DNA of 64,000 nucleotides, taken from contig NZ_BJNE01000006.1 of assembly GCF_006539525.1 (NCBI RefSeq), positions 1-64,000 on the forward strand, in the 5' to 3' direction. The DNA is from Glutamicibacter nicotianae. Lineage in GTDB: Bacteria > Actinomycetota > Actinomycetes > Actinomycetales > Micrococcaceae. The translations under genes were made by a program, and so were the position numbers. Numbering within the stretch: position 1 is the first letter of the stretch; every line of letters begins with the position of its first letter. Positions 7,445 to 15,391 of the stretch are shown here, in pieces. Below the pieces are notes generated by a model. That model saw nothing but the letters and a program-made list of their open reading frames with translations. It did no database searches and was not told the origin of the DNA.

Positions 7445-8679
7445 GCGTTAGGGCTCTGCGCGGTTCCGGCGCCGCGGCGGCGCAGCACCGGTTCGGCGCT
7501 TCCGTTGCCGCTGCCGCAACCGGGGGCAGAACTGCCGCAGGACGAAGAATCAGCAGCGGAGCAGCAGGAACCTGCGCAGCCCGTGGAACCGGCATTGCCC
7601 GCATCCGATGGCTGGCGCGCTGCATGGCCGGCGGCTTCGCGCAGTTCCGCGGCCAGCTGCATCGGGTCCTTGCCCTGTTGCCCGAGCACCACGAACCCGG
7701 CGTCGGCAATCATTGCCAGGTCGGCTTTCGCATCCTGGCCTTCGCTGGTCAGGTAGTCGCCGAGGAACAGCGAATTGGCCACTTCCAGCGCGGTGGCCTG
7801 CAAGGAGCGCAGGTGCATCTCGCGACCGCCGGCCATCCGCAATTCCTTGTCCGGGCAGGCCATGCGCACCACGGCCAGGATCCGCAGGCAGGCCAGCGGT
7901 GTCAGGTTCCAGGTCCCTTCCAGCGGGGTGCCATCGAATGGCATCAGGAAGTTCACCGGAATGGAATCGGCATCCAGCGCGCGCAGTGCGAAGATCGCCT
8001 CGACGAGTTGCTCTGGGGTTTCGCCCAGGCCGACGATGAGCCCCGAGCAGGGGGAGAGGCCGGCGGCCTGGGACTGCTGGACGGTGGAGACACGCTCGTC
8101 AAAGCTGTGCGTGCTGCAGATTTCCGGGTAGAGGGATTCGGCAGTATTCAGATTGTGGTTGTAGGCATCGGCACCGGCCTCCTTGAGCCGCTGGGCCTGC
8201 CCCTGCTTCAGGATGCCCAGGCAGGCGCAGACCTCGACTTCGGGATGGTCTTCCTTCAGCGCGCCGATCATCGTGGCCACCCGGTCGACATCGCGGTCCG
8301 TGGGCCCCTTTCCGGAGGCCACCATGCAGACCCGCGAGGCGCCGCCGGCGATGCCCAGGCCGGCCTGGTGCACCGCTTCTTCGGGCTTGAGCCAGGTGTA
8401 CTTCAGGATTTCAGCTTTGGAGCCCAAGCGCTGCGAGCAGTAGGTGCAGTCCTCGGGGCACAGGCCGGACTTCAGGTTGACCAGGTAGTTGACTTTCACC
8501 GTGTTGCCGAAATGCTTGCGCCGAAGCAGTCCGGCCGCGTTGACCAGCCGTGTCGTGTCGGCGTCCGGCGTTGCCAGCAGGCCGAGGGCTTCTGCCTCGG
8601 TGAGCTGGTGGCCGTCGGCGATGCGGACGGCCAGCTCGGTGAAATCTGCGGTGCCGATGCGATGCGTGGAGATACTCAT
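7441..8679 (-). CDS. bioB: Biotin synthase with cysteine-rich C-terminal tail
   Basis: This is the first gene of the biotin operon (412 residues). The radical-SAM motif is C74-PED-C78-TY-C81, and the TIM-barrel core is complete. BioB inserts sulfur into dethiobiotin using a [4Fe-4S] and an auxiliary [2Fe-2S] cluster. The ATG at 8679 has AAGGA 4-5 nt upstream; a longer frame from 8742 would run over the promoter-proximal BioQ box. After the core, residues of about 357-412 form a Gly/Ser/Ala-rich extension with five extra cysteines (about 368, 372, 373, 381, 388), followed by a basic RRR patch. Ordinary BioB ends near residue 350. Mycobacterial BioB is known to need an auxiliary Fe-S protein (BsaP); whether this tail does a similar job is conjecture. 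Confidence 0.93.
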   Translation of the reverse strand: MSISTHRIGTADFTELAVRIADGHQLTEAEALGLLATPDADTTRLVNAAGLLRRKHFGNTVKVNYLVNLKSGLCPEDCTYCSQRLGSKAEILKYTWLKPEEAVHQAGLGIAGGASRVCMVASGKGPTDRDVDRVATMIGALKEDHPEVEVCACLGILKQGQAQRLKEAGADAYNHNLNTAESLYPEICSTHSFDERVSTVQQSQAAGLSPCSGLIVGLGETPEQLVEAIFALRALDADSIPVNFLMPFDGTPLEGTWNLTPLACLRILAVVRMACPDKELRMAGGREMHLRSLQATALEVANSLFLGDYLTSEGQDAKADLAMIADAGFVVLGQQGKDPMQLAAELREAAGHAARQPSDAGNAGSTGCAGSCCSAADSSSCGSSAPGCGSGNGSAEPVLRRRGAGTAQSPNA

Positions 8680-8728
8680 GGGGTCCTTAGCGTGGTTGGG
8701 CGACTGCCTGCCAAGAATCAGCCAGTCC

Positions 8729-8741
8729 TGAACGGTGTTCA
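8729..8741. promoter_or_regulatory. Proximal BioQ-type operator
   Basis: TGAACGGTGTTCA is an exact match to the palindromic TGAAC-N3-GTTCA pattern described for the actinobacterial TetR-type biotin repressor BioQ. It sits just downstream of the predicted bioB transcription start and is centred exactly 50 bp from the distal box. Confidence 0.7.
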
Positions 8742-8753
8742 ATTGCTGGCCTC

Positions 8754-8782
8754 AATGTAGCACGAAAAGCCCCTAACTTGAA
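8754..8782 (-). promoter_or_regulatory. bioB promoter
   Basis: On the minus strand TTCAAG (8782-8777), 17 nt, then TACATT (8759-8754). The -35 overlaps the distal BioQ box, and the proximal box follows the expected start site, so repressor binding would occlude RNA polymerase. Confidence 0.5.
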
Positions 8783-8803
8783 CAATGTTCAAGTTAGGGG
8801 CTT
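8767..8803. promoter_or_regulatory. Distal BioQ-type operator inside a 37-bp perfect palindrome
   Basis: The core TGAACAATGTTCA (8779-8791) matches TGAAC-N3-GTTCA. The symmetry continues well beyond the core: arms of 18 bp (8767-8784 and 8786-8803) are perfectly complementary around one base, starting AAGCCCC and ending GGGGCTT. Besides acting as an operator it could form a strong hairpin, for example ending transcription arriving from the remnant side. Confidence 0.65.
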
Positions 8804-8831
8804 GCACTGCTCCGCATGCGGCATCTGCTGC

Positions 8832-8990
8832 TCAGCTGGTGGTCTTGCCCCGGTAGATCCGCGCGGCCAGCGCCCAAGCCAGGAGCGTGATGCCCGCCAG
8901 CCACGCCAGTGCTGCCCACAGCTCGGAGCCCGCGGGGTCCTGCGATAGCAAGGCGCGCAGGGAATCGGCTATCGCCGTGATCGGCTGGCG
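8832..8990 (-). pseudogene. C-terminal remnant of an ABC-2 type permease
   Basis: Reading the minus strand to the TGA at 8832 gives PITAIADSLRALL, a short polar loop, then LWAALAWLAGITLLAWALAA and RIYRGKTTS. This is the classic last transmembrane helix and basic tail of daunorubicin/ABC-2 export permeases. Upstream of about 8990 the frame turns into unrelated sequence. The rest of the permease and its ATPase are missing, so this is a truncated relic. Confidence 0.6.
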
Positions 8991-9044
8991 CTGCGCGCTG
9001 TGGCAGAATTCTTCGCCTCCAGGGATTTCGCGGTCAACAGCAGC

Positions 9045-9233
9045 ACCCTAGTCAAGGGGTTGCGGGTATCGGCAGCCGATGATGATTTCAGCAGCGGGAC
9101 GGGACCCGAGGTTCGCGGCGGATTGCTCGATCTTCTCCTCGCCATGGCTGGCAGGAAACAGGTGCTCCCGCGGCTTGAGGGCTCAGGGGTTGAAGAGCTC
9201 GACCGCAGGATCGCAGCGCAAGTGCGGACGTAG
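9045..9233 (+). pseudogene. C-terminal remnant of a maleylpyruvate-isomerase-family protein
   Basis: The plus-strand frame ending in TAG at 9231 encodes GPEVRGGLLDLLLAMAGRKQ and LEGSGVEELDRRI. This resembles the C-terminal end of mycothiol-dependent maleylpyruvate isomerase/DinB-like proteins (TIGR03083 type: polar strand, 'G...LLLALxGR', L-x-G-x-G). The N-terminal metal-binding half is absent. It abuts the ABC-2 permease remnant, so two unrelated truncated genes meet near 8990-9045. Confidence 0.45.
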
Positions 9234-9281
9234 GCAACTGGCAGCCAGAGGTGGGGAGTGCGGGCAGCTTGATGCACGGCA

Positions 9282-9318
9282 ATGCCCCGGCGGTGGACAT
9301 TGTCCACCGCCGGGGCAT
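9282..9318 (-). terminator. Long perfect hairpin after the F420-type oxidoreductase
   Basis: Arms of 18 bp (ATGCCCCGGCGGTGGACA and its complement at 9282-9299 and 9301-9318) surround a single T. It lies 24 nt past the oxidoreductase stop. It is symmetric, so it could serve both strands. No clear T-run is seen. Confidence 0.55.
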
Positions 9319-9342
9319 GGTGCGCATGAGGGGTTGGCGGGA

Positions 9343-9915
9343 TTAGTTGACCCCGAAGCCTCCGGTCCAAGCGATCTTCTCGCCGGCTGCCAGGGAGATC
9401 TGCATGAAGCCGATGCCTTCCAGCTCGCGGGCGCGCTTGGTGGCGCCAGCGTCGATGGCGCGTAGGCCGCCGGCCGTGACCAAATCGGCCAGCTGGGACT
9501 TGGCATCCTCGTCATCACCGGCGATCAGCACGGTGGTCGGGGTGGTTCCGACCTTGCCTTCAGCGATGGTGGAGGCGAAGTTGGTGTTGAAGGCCTTGAC
9601 GACTCGCGATGAAGGCAGGGTCTTGCTGATTTCTGCGGTGGCCGAGCTGTCTGCCGGGACAGTCAGGGAATCGAAGGTCTCGAAGTTCAGCGGGTTGGTG
9701 ATGTCCACGATGATCTTGCCCTCCAGCTGTTCGCCGCGCTCGGCGATGATGCCTTCGATGGCCGGGTATGGGACGGCAAGAACAATGATGTCGCCGTAGG
9801 CGGCGGTGGCTGAATCGCCCGAGCCGAGCAGCTGGATGGTGGCCCCTGCCTTGCTGAAGACTGACGAGATGGCCTGGCCCATGTTGCCCTTGCCGATGAT
9901 GCTGACGTTGACCAT
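9343..9915 (-). CDS. NADPH-dependent F420 reductase-like NAD(P)-binding oxidoreductase
   Basis: This 190-residue Rossmann-fold protein starts VSIIGKGNMGQAISSVFSKAG, a GxGxxG-type dinucleotide site. It continues with DIIVLAVPYPAI, DITNPLNFETF, VVKAFNTNFAS and ELEGIGFMQISLA, all typical of the F420-dependent NADP oxidoreductase (NpdG/YrrM-like) family. Members either exchange hydride between F420 and NADP or act as small NADP oxidoreductases of unknown substrate. Which applies here is not decidable. AAGGAG precedes the ATG by about 7 nt. Upstream there is a good promoter and an 11-bp direct repeat. It is monocistronic, ending in the hairpin at 9282-9318. Confidence 0.8.
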   Translation of the reverse strand: MVNVSIIGKGNMGQAISSVFSKAGATIQLLGSGDSATAAYGDIIVLAVPYPAIEGIIAERGEQLEGKIIVDITNPLNFETFDSLTVPADSSATAEISKTLPSSRVVKAFNTNFASTIAEGKVGTTPTTVLIAGDDEDAKSQLADLVTAGGLRAIDAGATKRARELEGIGFMQISLAAGEKIAWTGGFGVN

Positions 9916-9933
9916 GATGACTCCTTGGAAATG

Positions 9934-9977
9934 TTGATTGAAGCTTTAACTAAATACTAGGAGCAATTGATTGAAGC
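9934..9977. promoter_or_regulatory. Direct repeat TTGATTGAAGC x2
   Basis: Identical 11-mers at 9934-9944 and 9967-9977 are 33 bp apart, close to three helical turns, and bracket the -10 of the oxidoreductase promoter. This is the arrangement expected of a repressor or redox-responsive regulator. The regulator is unknown. Confidence 0.4.
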
Positions 9978-9982
9978 GTCAA
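9954..9982 (-). promoter_or_regulatory. Promoter of the F420-type oxidoreductase
   Basis: On the minus strand TTGACG (9982-9977), 17-nt spacer, TAGTAT (9959-9954), close to the vegetative sigma consensus. The start codon is at 9915. Confidence 0.65.
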
Positions 9983-10067
9983 GTAATTTTCCAAAGAAAA
10001 TTTCACCAATAGCCACCGCACTGCTTCCAGGACTGTGGATTGGGGCGTTGACTAGGCCAATGAACGG

Positions 10068-10104
10068 CAGTGCCGCCGCACCCGATCTGGGCGCGGCGGC
10101 ACTG
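10068..10104 (-). terminator. Hairpin at the end of the siderophore operon
   Basis: Perfect 12-bp arms CAGTGCCGCCGC / GCGGCGGCACTG (10068-10079, 10093-10104) with a 13-nt loop lie 15 nt past the last siderophore gene. There is no T-run, as is common for actinobacterial terminators. Confidence 0.5.
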
Positions 10105-10118
10105 GGGAAAGTAATCGG

Positions 10119-12467
10119 TCAGGACACCGGGGCGGCCACGGCGGCCAACGGGTTCTCCAGATCCCCTGCATAGAGCAGGCCGCCGGATTGGTCGGCCAGG
10201 TCGAGCATCTGCTGGTTATTGCGCAACTGCAAGCGGTTCAGGCAAGAGAGCGGGAAACTCTGTGCAAAGAGCCCCAGCTCGTCGAAGCGGCCAGCGAACT
10301 GCGGGTGCTGCCCACGGTACTCAAGCAGCCGATCCACCACGGTCTTCCAGAATCCAGCTTCGGACAGCAGGCCTTCGGCATCCAGCAGCGGGGCGAGGAA
10401 GCGGAAGAACGAATCGAAGACATCCGTGAAGACCGACAAGACCGGGTCTCCTCCGGTACGCACCCGGCGGATCTCCTCCGGCAGTTCCACCCGATCCGAC
10501 AGCACCGCAATCTCTTCGCCCAAATCCTTGAGCAGCACCTTCTTCACGACACCGTTTTCCAGCACCATGATTACGTTCTCGCCATGCGGCATGAACACCA
10601 GATCATAGGCTGCCAGGCAATGCACCAGCGGAATCAGGTAGGCATCCAGATAGCGGCTCAGCCACTCGGCCGGAGCCAGTCCGCTGCGGCGAATAAGGGC
10701 GCCGGCAAAGGATCGGCCGGATGCATCGACGTGCAGCAAGCTGGCCATCGTGGCCAGCTTCTCTTCCGGGCCGAGCAGGCTGATCGGGGACTCCCGCCAC
10801 AGCGCGGCGAGCATCTTCCGCTGCGGATCGCTCTTGGTCGTTGCCGCTTCGAACTGCGGGTTGCGGTAGCCGACGGCCGCGATTTCCCGCAGCAGGGCGA
10901 CCGGCTGGGTGGAGAGCACCGGGTCCTTTGCAAACAGCTCGCCCAGCCACTGGTTGATGGCCGGAGTCACCTTCATGTACTCGGCACTCAAGCCGCGCAT
11001 GAAGCCCATGTTCAAGATCGACATTGCCGTCTTGACGTAGTGGCGGTGCGGGGTGGACAGGTTGAAGAAGGTGCGGATCGACTGCTGCGCCTGGTATTCG
11101 TCGGCGCCGATGCCGAGCCAGATCAATTGCTTGCGGGCAATGTCGTTGGCGAATGTGATCGACAGGCGGTTCTCCCACTGCCAGGGATGTACCGGAATGA
11201 ACAGGTAGTCTTCGGGTGCATAGCCGGTACCGAACAGGGCGGCCTCCAAGGCCTCGTCCAGTCGCTGGCGTTCGGCTGGATCCAGCTCGCTAGCCAGCAG
11301 GCCTTCGTAATCCAGCGAATCGATGGCATCGAATTGCGCCCGGGACTTGTGGGCTGCCGCCCAGCCAAGGTGCAGGGCGGCCCCGGTTTCGGGGGCGTAC
11401 TTCAGGTAGTCGGTGCGTCCGATGCCCATGCGTCCATTGTTGGCAACGAAGCACGGGTGCCCCTCGGTCATCGAGGATTCGATGAGCTGGAATGATTGTG
11501 CGGCGCTGCCATTGAATTCGGCCAGCTGCGCTGAATCATGGGTTGCATGGACCTGCTTGTAGCAGTGGCTGCTCAACGTGGAGGAGAGCTCCTCCAGATA
11601 GGTGGGAAGCTGCGCTGGGGAGAGCGTGAGTTCCTCGGCGAAGAGCGTGATGAATTCGATGGCATCCGCGTCTGCCGGCTGCCAACTGCCGTCAACGAAA
11701 ACGTGGTGTTCCACAGACTGCGGTGAAACCATCCAGTGGTTCAGCTGGTAGCGCTGGGCGCTGAAGCTGTAGCGGTGCGCGTCCTTCTGGACTGAATATC
11801 GGCTGTCGCCATGCTCGGCAGGTTCCAGCAGGCGCTCATGCGAAAATTCGCCCAAGGCCTTGGCTAGAACATGGCGATTGGCGATATCCCAACGCACGGG
11901 GGAGAGGAACGAGGATTCCAAGCGGCGGCCGGTTGCGCTCTCGAAATCCTGGCGGGTGCAAATGGACAGCAGAGCCTGCTTGATCGAGCCGTCTGCCTCG
12001 GAAAGCTCCACTGGCCGTACCGGTCGGAAGCCGACGCGGGCATTCAGCGCATGGATGGCTTTGTTGCGCACATCTGGCTCCACGATGATTCGTTCAGTTC
12101 CAGGCAGGGCGAACGCCTGGACCATGGCTGCGGCCAGCGCCTCCAGCGTGAACCCGGGCTGGGGGTTCGCTGCCTCCGGCGCCAGGAAATGCAATCCGCG
12201 ATCGCCACGTACATAGTTGTACGCGTCGGCCAGTGGGGAAGCGGCTGGGTCGTAGAGCTCGACCAGGAATTTCTCGTCTCCCGAAGCGTCGATACCGAGG
12301 AGCACTTCGTATCCGGGGGTAGAGAGCAAGGTGCGGTATTCCGCTTCGATCTCCTTTTCGGTCGCATTGGGCATGCCCCAGAACGAGGCGTGTTCGGTGG
12401 CAATCCACGAATGAAGCAGCGCCGAATCGTCGGGCAGTGAAACGGGGCGGAAGGTGTAGCTGGTCAT
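10119..12467 (-). CDS. desD: Siderophore biosynthesis fusion: GNAT acyltransferase (DesC-like) + IucA/IucC NIS synthetase (DesD-like)
   Basis: This is a 782-residue two-domain protein. Residues of about 1-190 form a GNAT acyltransferase of the RhbD/DesC type (YTFRPVSLPDDSALLHSWIA, then FLVELYDP, GDRGLHFLA and ALNARVGFRPVRP). The rest is an NRPS-independent siderophore synthetase with HPWQWENR, KTAMSILNMGFMRGLS and the VFMPHGENVIMVLENGVVKK nucleotide/acid-binding stretch. The first half would acylate N-hydroxycadaverine with succinyl- or acetyl-CoA and the second would oligomerise and cyclise the units with ATP, as DesC and DesD do separately in Streptomyces. The ATG at 12467 is chosen because the upstream TAAGGA serves as both the desB stop and the ribosome-binding site. 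Confidence 0.9.
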   Translation of the reverse strand: MTSYTFRPVSLPDDSALLHSWIATEHASFWGMPNATEKEIEAEYRTLLSTPGYEVLLGIDASGDEKFLVELYDPAASPLADAYNYVRGDRGLHFLAPEAANPQPGFTLEALAAAMVQAFALPGTERIIVEPDVRNKAIHALNARVGFRPVRPVELSEADGSIKQALLSICTRQDFESATGRRLESSFLSPVRWDIANRHVLAKALGEFSHERLLEPAEHGDSRYSVQKDAHRYSFSAQRYQLNHWMVSPQSVEHHVFVDGSWQPADADAIEFITLFAEELTLSPAQLPTYLEELSSTLSSHCYKQVHATHDSAQLAEFNGSAAQSFQLIESSMTEGHPCFVANNGRMGIGRTDYLKYAPETGAALHLGWAAAHKSRAQFDAIDSLDYEGLLASELDPAERQRLDEALEAALFGTGYAPEDYLFIPVHPWQWENRLSITFANDIARKQLIWLGIGADEYQAQQSIRTFFNLSTPHRHYVKTAMSILNMGFMRGLSAEYMKVTPAINQWLGELFAKDPVLSTQPVALLREIAAVGYRNPQFEAATTKSDPQRKMLAALWRESPISLLGPEEKLATMASLLHVDASGRSFAGALIRRSGLAPAEWLSRYLDAYLIPLVHCLAAYDLVFMPHGENVIMVLENGVVKKVLLKDLGEEIAVLSDRVELPEEIRRVRTGGDPVLSVFTDVFDSFFRFLAPLLDAEGLLSEAGFWKTVVDRLLEYRGQHPQFAGRFDELGLFAQSFPLSCLNRLQLRNNQQMLDLADQSGGLLYAGDLENPLAAVAAPVS

Positions 12468-12477
12468 CGGTAAATCC

Positions 12478-13824
12478 TTAGGCTCGTGCGCTGGCATTGG
12501 AGGAAGTGGGCAGGCCGCTGAGTTCAGCGGCGCCGAATCGCTGGAAGGCGATCCGTTGCTCTACCGGGTAGACCTCGCGTCCAGCCAGGCGGTTGATGAT
12601 GACCGAATTGCGGTAGGCGCCCATGCCGAGGTCCGGGGCGGTGAAGCCGTGGGTGTGCAATTCGGCGTTCTGCACGAAGATGTCCTGATCCAGCCCGATG
12701 GAATACTCGCGGTCGACATTGAATCGGCCGTCGGGGAGGTAGTCGATGCGCTGGCTGATGCCTTCCAGGAAGTCCGGCGCGCTGGCACGGTAGCCGGTTG
12801 CCATGACCAGGTTGTCGGCAAGGAACTCCAAGTCTTCTCCGGTGCGCTCATGGTGCAGGCGGACGGCCAGGTAATCCGGGTCGGCGTCGATGCTCGTGGC
12901 AGCGCAACCGGTGCGCAGGTGCACATTCGGGGCTCCATTGACGCTTCGCTGGTAGAGCTCTTCATGGATTTCGTTGATCAGATCCGCATTGATGCCCTTG
13001 TAGAGCCCCTTTTGCTCAGCTGAAAGCACATCCCGCTGGTCCATGGGCAGGGAGTGGAAGTGGTCGATGTACTCCGGAGACGTCATTTCCAAGGTGAGCT
13101 TGGTGTATTCCAGCGGGAAATAGCGTTCCGAACGGGTTGCCCACACCAGATGGTCCTTGGCTGGCAAGCTGCGCAGCAGATCCAGGAAGACTTCTGCGGC
13201 ACTCTGGCCGCTGCCCAGCACAGCTGCTACCTGCGGAGATGAACCTGGTGCCCGGGGCGAAAGGATCCGTTCGCGGTGGAACGCGTAGTCGCTGGAGTGC
13301 AGCACCTTGCCGCTGGCTTGCGCTTCCGGTGTGATGACAGGCGGCAGATAAGGCTGGGTTCCGGTGCCGAGCACCAATTTATCTGCGGTGAAGCGGGTCA
13401 GTCCCGCGGCGGTGAGCACCGACAGCTGGTAGGTCCCATCGCGGTAGTCGGCTTCGAGCACCCGGTGCCCGAAACGAACGCTGTGGATATTTTCCGCCGC
13501 CCATGCCAGATAGTTGGAATACTCTTCGCGCAGGGCATAGAAGTCTTCGCGGATGTAGAACGGGTAAAGCCGCTGTTTTTCCTTGAGGTAGTTCAAGAAT
13601 GAATGCTTGCTGGTCGGGTCCGCCATGGTCACCAGGTCCGCCATGAAGGGAACCTGGAGGTGGGTTCCGGGAAGCATCATCCCGGGGTGCCAGATGAACT
13701 CCTCTCCGGCTTCGAGCACGGCGACATCCAGATCGGCCAAGCCGTCGGTCAAGGCCGCAAAGCCCAGGTTGAAGGGGCCAGCTCCAATGGCGATGGCATC
13801 AAAGTGTTCGGCAGGTTGAATCAT
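12478..13824 (-). CDS. desB: Cadaverine/lysine N-monooxygenase (DesB-like)
   Basis: This 448-residue flavin-dependent N-hydroxylating monooxygenase is of the lysine/ornithine N-oxygenase family. The FAD motif is AIGAGPFNLGFAALTDG near the N terminus. It is followed by FIWHPGMMLPGTHLQVPFMA, the NADPH motif VLGSGQSAAEVFLDLL, and the ATGYRASAP C-terminal motif. In desferrioxamine assembly it hydroxylates cadaverine to N-hydroxycadaverine. Its ATG overlaps the desA stop (ATGA at 13821-13824), so the two proteins are translationally coupled. Confidence 0.92.
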   Translation of the reverse strand: MIQPAEHFDAIAIGAGPFNLGFAALTDGLADLDVAVLEAGEEFIWHPGMMLPGTHLQVPFMADLVTMADPTSKHSFLNYLKEKQRLYPFYIREDFYALREEYSNYLAWAAENIHSVRFGHRVLEADYRDGTYQLSVLTAAGLTRFTADKLVLGTGTQPYLPPVITPEAQASGKVLHSSDYAFHRERILSPRAPGSSPQVAAVLGSGQSAAEVFLDLLRSLPAKDHLVWATRSERYFPLEYTKLTLEMTSPEYIDHFHSLPMDQRDVLSAEQKGLYKGINADLINEIHEELYQRSVNGAPNVHLRTGCAATSIDADPDYLAVRLHHERTGEDLEFLADNLVMATGYRASAPDFLEGISQRIDYLPDGRFNVDREYSIGLDQDIFVQNAELHTHGFTAPDLGMGAYRNSVIINRLAGREVYPVEQRIAFQRFGAAELSGLPTSSNASARA

Positions 13825-15347
13825 TTCTTCTCTCCAAGGGTGCGTTCGGCCAGGATGCCGGAACCAATGCTGCAGATGGCGTCGAGGATCTCGCTGATAT
13901 CGGCCAGGGTCGTATTCGGATTCAGCAGCGTGAGTTTCAGCAGCCGCTTGCCCTTGACCGTCGTGGCGGCGATCATTGCCTCGCCGCTGGAATAGAGGCG
14001 CTGGCGGATCTGGTTGGCCAGTGCATTGTGCTCTGCCAGGTCCAAAGGGTGCTGCGGATCTTCAAAGGAGAAGACCAGCGTGCTCAGCTGCACATCGGCT
14101 GCCATATGCAACTGGGCGCGCATGGCCACTTCCTGCTGCGCGTCCTCGGCCAACGCAATGACCTGGTCGAACATGTCGCCCAGGCGTTGAGCCCCCAAGG
14201 AGCGCAAGGTGACCCACAGCTTCAGCGCATCGAAGCGCCGAGTGGTCTGCAACGACTTCGCCACCTGGTTAGGGGTGGCGTCGGCCTCCGCACGCGGGTT
14301 CAGATACTCGGCATAGTGGGCGATGGATTCCATGGAAGCCGCAGAGCGGACCACCAAGGCGCTTGAACCGATGGGCTGGAAGAACGATTTGTGGTAGTCG
14401 ACGGTGACCGAGTCGGCTTGTTCAATTCCATCCAGCCGGTGGCGGTGGGAACTGGAGGCGAGCAGACCGCAACCGTACGCGGCGTCGACGTGGAACCAAG
14501 CACCGACTTCCGTGGCGATGGCACGCAACTGGGGCAGCGGATCGATGGCCCCGAAGTCGGTATTCCCGCTGGTGGCGGAGATGGCCATGGGCACCAGGCC
14601 GGCGGCGCGATCCGCGTCAAGTTGCACGCGCAAGGCCTGGATATCCATGCGGTGCTGGGCGTCGGTAGGGATGGACACGGCTGCGTCGTAGCCCAGGCCC
14701 AGGAGCATCGCGGCGTTGCGAATCGAGAAATGCGCGTCCTCCGAGCAGTAGATCCGCAGGTTGGCCAGCCGTTCAGGCAAAGTTCCGCGCAGCTTCGCGG
14801 TCGCGGTGTTCCGCGCGATCAGCATGGCTTGGAGGTTGGATTGCGTTCCGCCAGAGGTGAAGATTCCATCGGCCTGCCCGGCCTCGAAGCCGATCAGCTC
14901 GGCGGTGAACTCGATGAGCTTGCGTTCGATCAGTGTGGCTCCGGCGCTCTGGTCGAAAGTGTCCATCGAGGTGTTGATGCTCGTGACGAAGTTTTCGGCG
15001 GCGACTGCAGGGATCACGACGGGGCAGTTCAAGTGCGCAGCATACTTCGGGTCGTGGAAGTAGACCGCGTCGTTGAAGTACAACTCGTTCAACTCGGTGA
15101 ACGAGTCCTGGGTCGAACCCAAGGGGCGATGCAGATCGACCAGGTCGATGCGTGCTTTCAGCTGCTGCGGGGTCGGTCCGGTTGTCGGCGCGTTGACCGA
15201 TGCCAATCGGTTGGCCACACGTGAGATGGCATCACGTGATTCGTTTTCGTAGACGTGGACGGTGTCTGCGCAGAGCAGCGCATCGTCGTAGATCGGCAGC
15301 GGCAGATCAGGTATTTGCAGGGTAGGCAGTGAGGCACCCAAGAGCAT
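13821..15347 (-). CDS. desA: Pyridoxal-dependent lysine decarboxylase (DesA-like)
   Basis: This 508-residue group II PLP decarboxylase matches the diaminobutyrate/lysine decarboxylase family of siderophore operons. Evidence is TSGGTQSNLQAMLIARN, the cofactor-stacking WFHVDAAYGCGLL, and the PLP-lysine box DSVTVDYHKSFFQPIGSS. It converts lysine to cadaverine, the first step of desferrioxamine-type hydroxamate synthesis. The ATG at 15347 has GAGGAG only 1 nt away; TTG two codons later (15341) would have a 7-nt spacing and may be the true start. An iron box lies 26 nt upstream of the ATG. Confidence 0.9.
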   Translation of the reverse strand: MLLGASLPTLQIPDLPLPIYDDALLCADTVHVYENESRDAISRVANRLASVNAPTTGPTPQQLKARIDLVDLHRPLGSTQDSFTELNELYFNDAVYFHDPKYAAHLNCPVVIPAVAAENFVTSINTSMDTFDQSAGATLIERKLIEFTAELIGFEAGQADGIFTSGGTQSNLQAMLIARNTATAKLRGTLPERLANLRIYCSEDAHFSIRNAAMLLGLGYDAAVSIPTDAQHRMDIQALRVQLDADRAAGLVPMAISATSGNTDFGAIDPLPQLRAIATEVGAWFHVDAAYGCGLLASSSHRHRLDGIEQADSVTVDYHKSFFQPIGSSALVVRSAASMESIAHYAEYLNPRAEADATPNQVAKSLQTTRRFDALKLWVTLRSLGAQRLGDMFDQVIALAEDAQQEVAMRAQLHMAADVQLSTLVFSFEDPQHPLDLAEHNALANQIRQRLYSSGEAMIAATTVKGKRLLKLTLLNPNTTLADISEILDAICSIGSGILAERTLGEKK

Positions 15348-15372
15348 GCTCCTCAGATAGAGACAATCAATA

Positions 15373-15391
15373 GTTGGTCAGGCTCACCTAA
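15373..15391. promoter_or_regulatory. DtxR/IdeR/DmdR iron box before desA
   Basis: GTTGGTCAGGCTCACCTAA agrees at 15 of 19 positions with the DtxR-family consensus TTAGGTTAGGCTAACCTAA, including the central AGGCT and the right half. It overlaps the region where the desA promoter must lie, implying repression by Fe(II)-loaded regulator. The 319-bp desA-MFS gap otherwise holds AT-rich sequence and a likely promoter for the MFS gene. Confidence 0.75.

Noticed and set aside
9967-10173. 68-codon plus-strand ORF in the gap before the siderophore operon
   Set aside because: No ribosome-binding site, no recognisable sequence, and it runs through the promoter, the hairpin and the end of desD.
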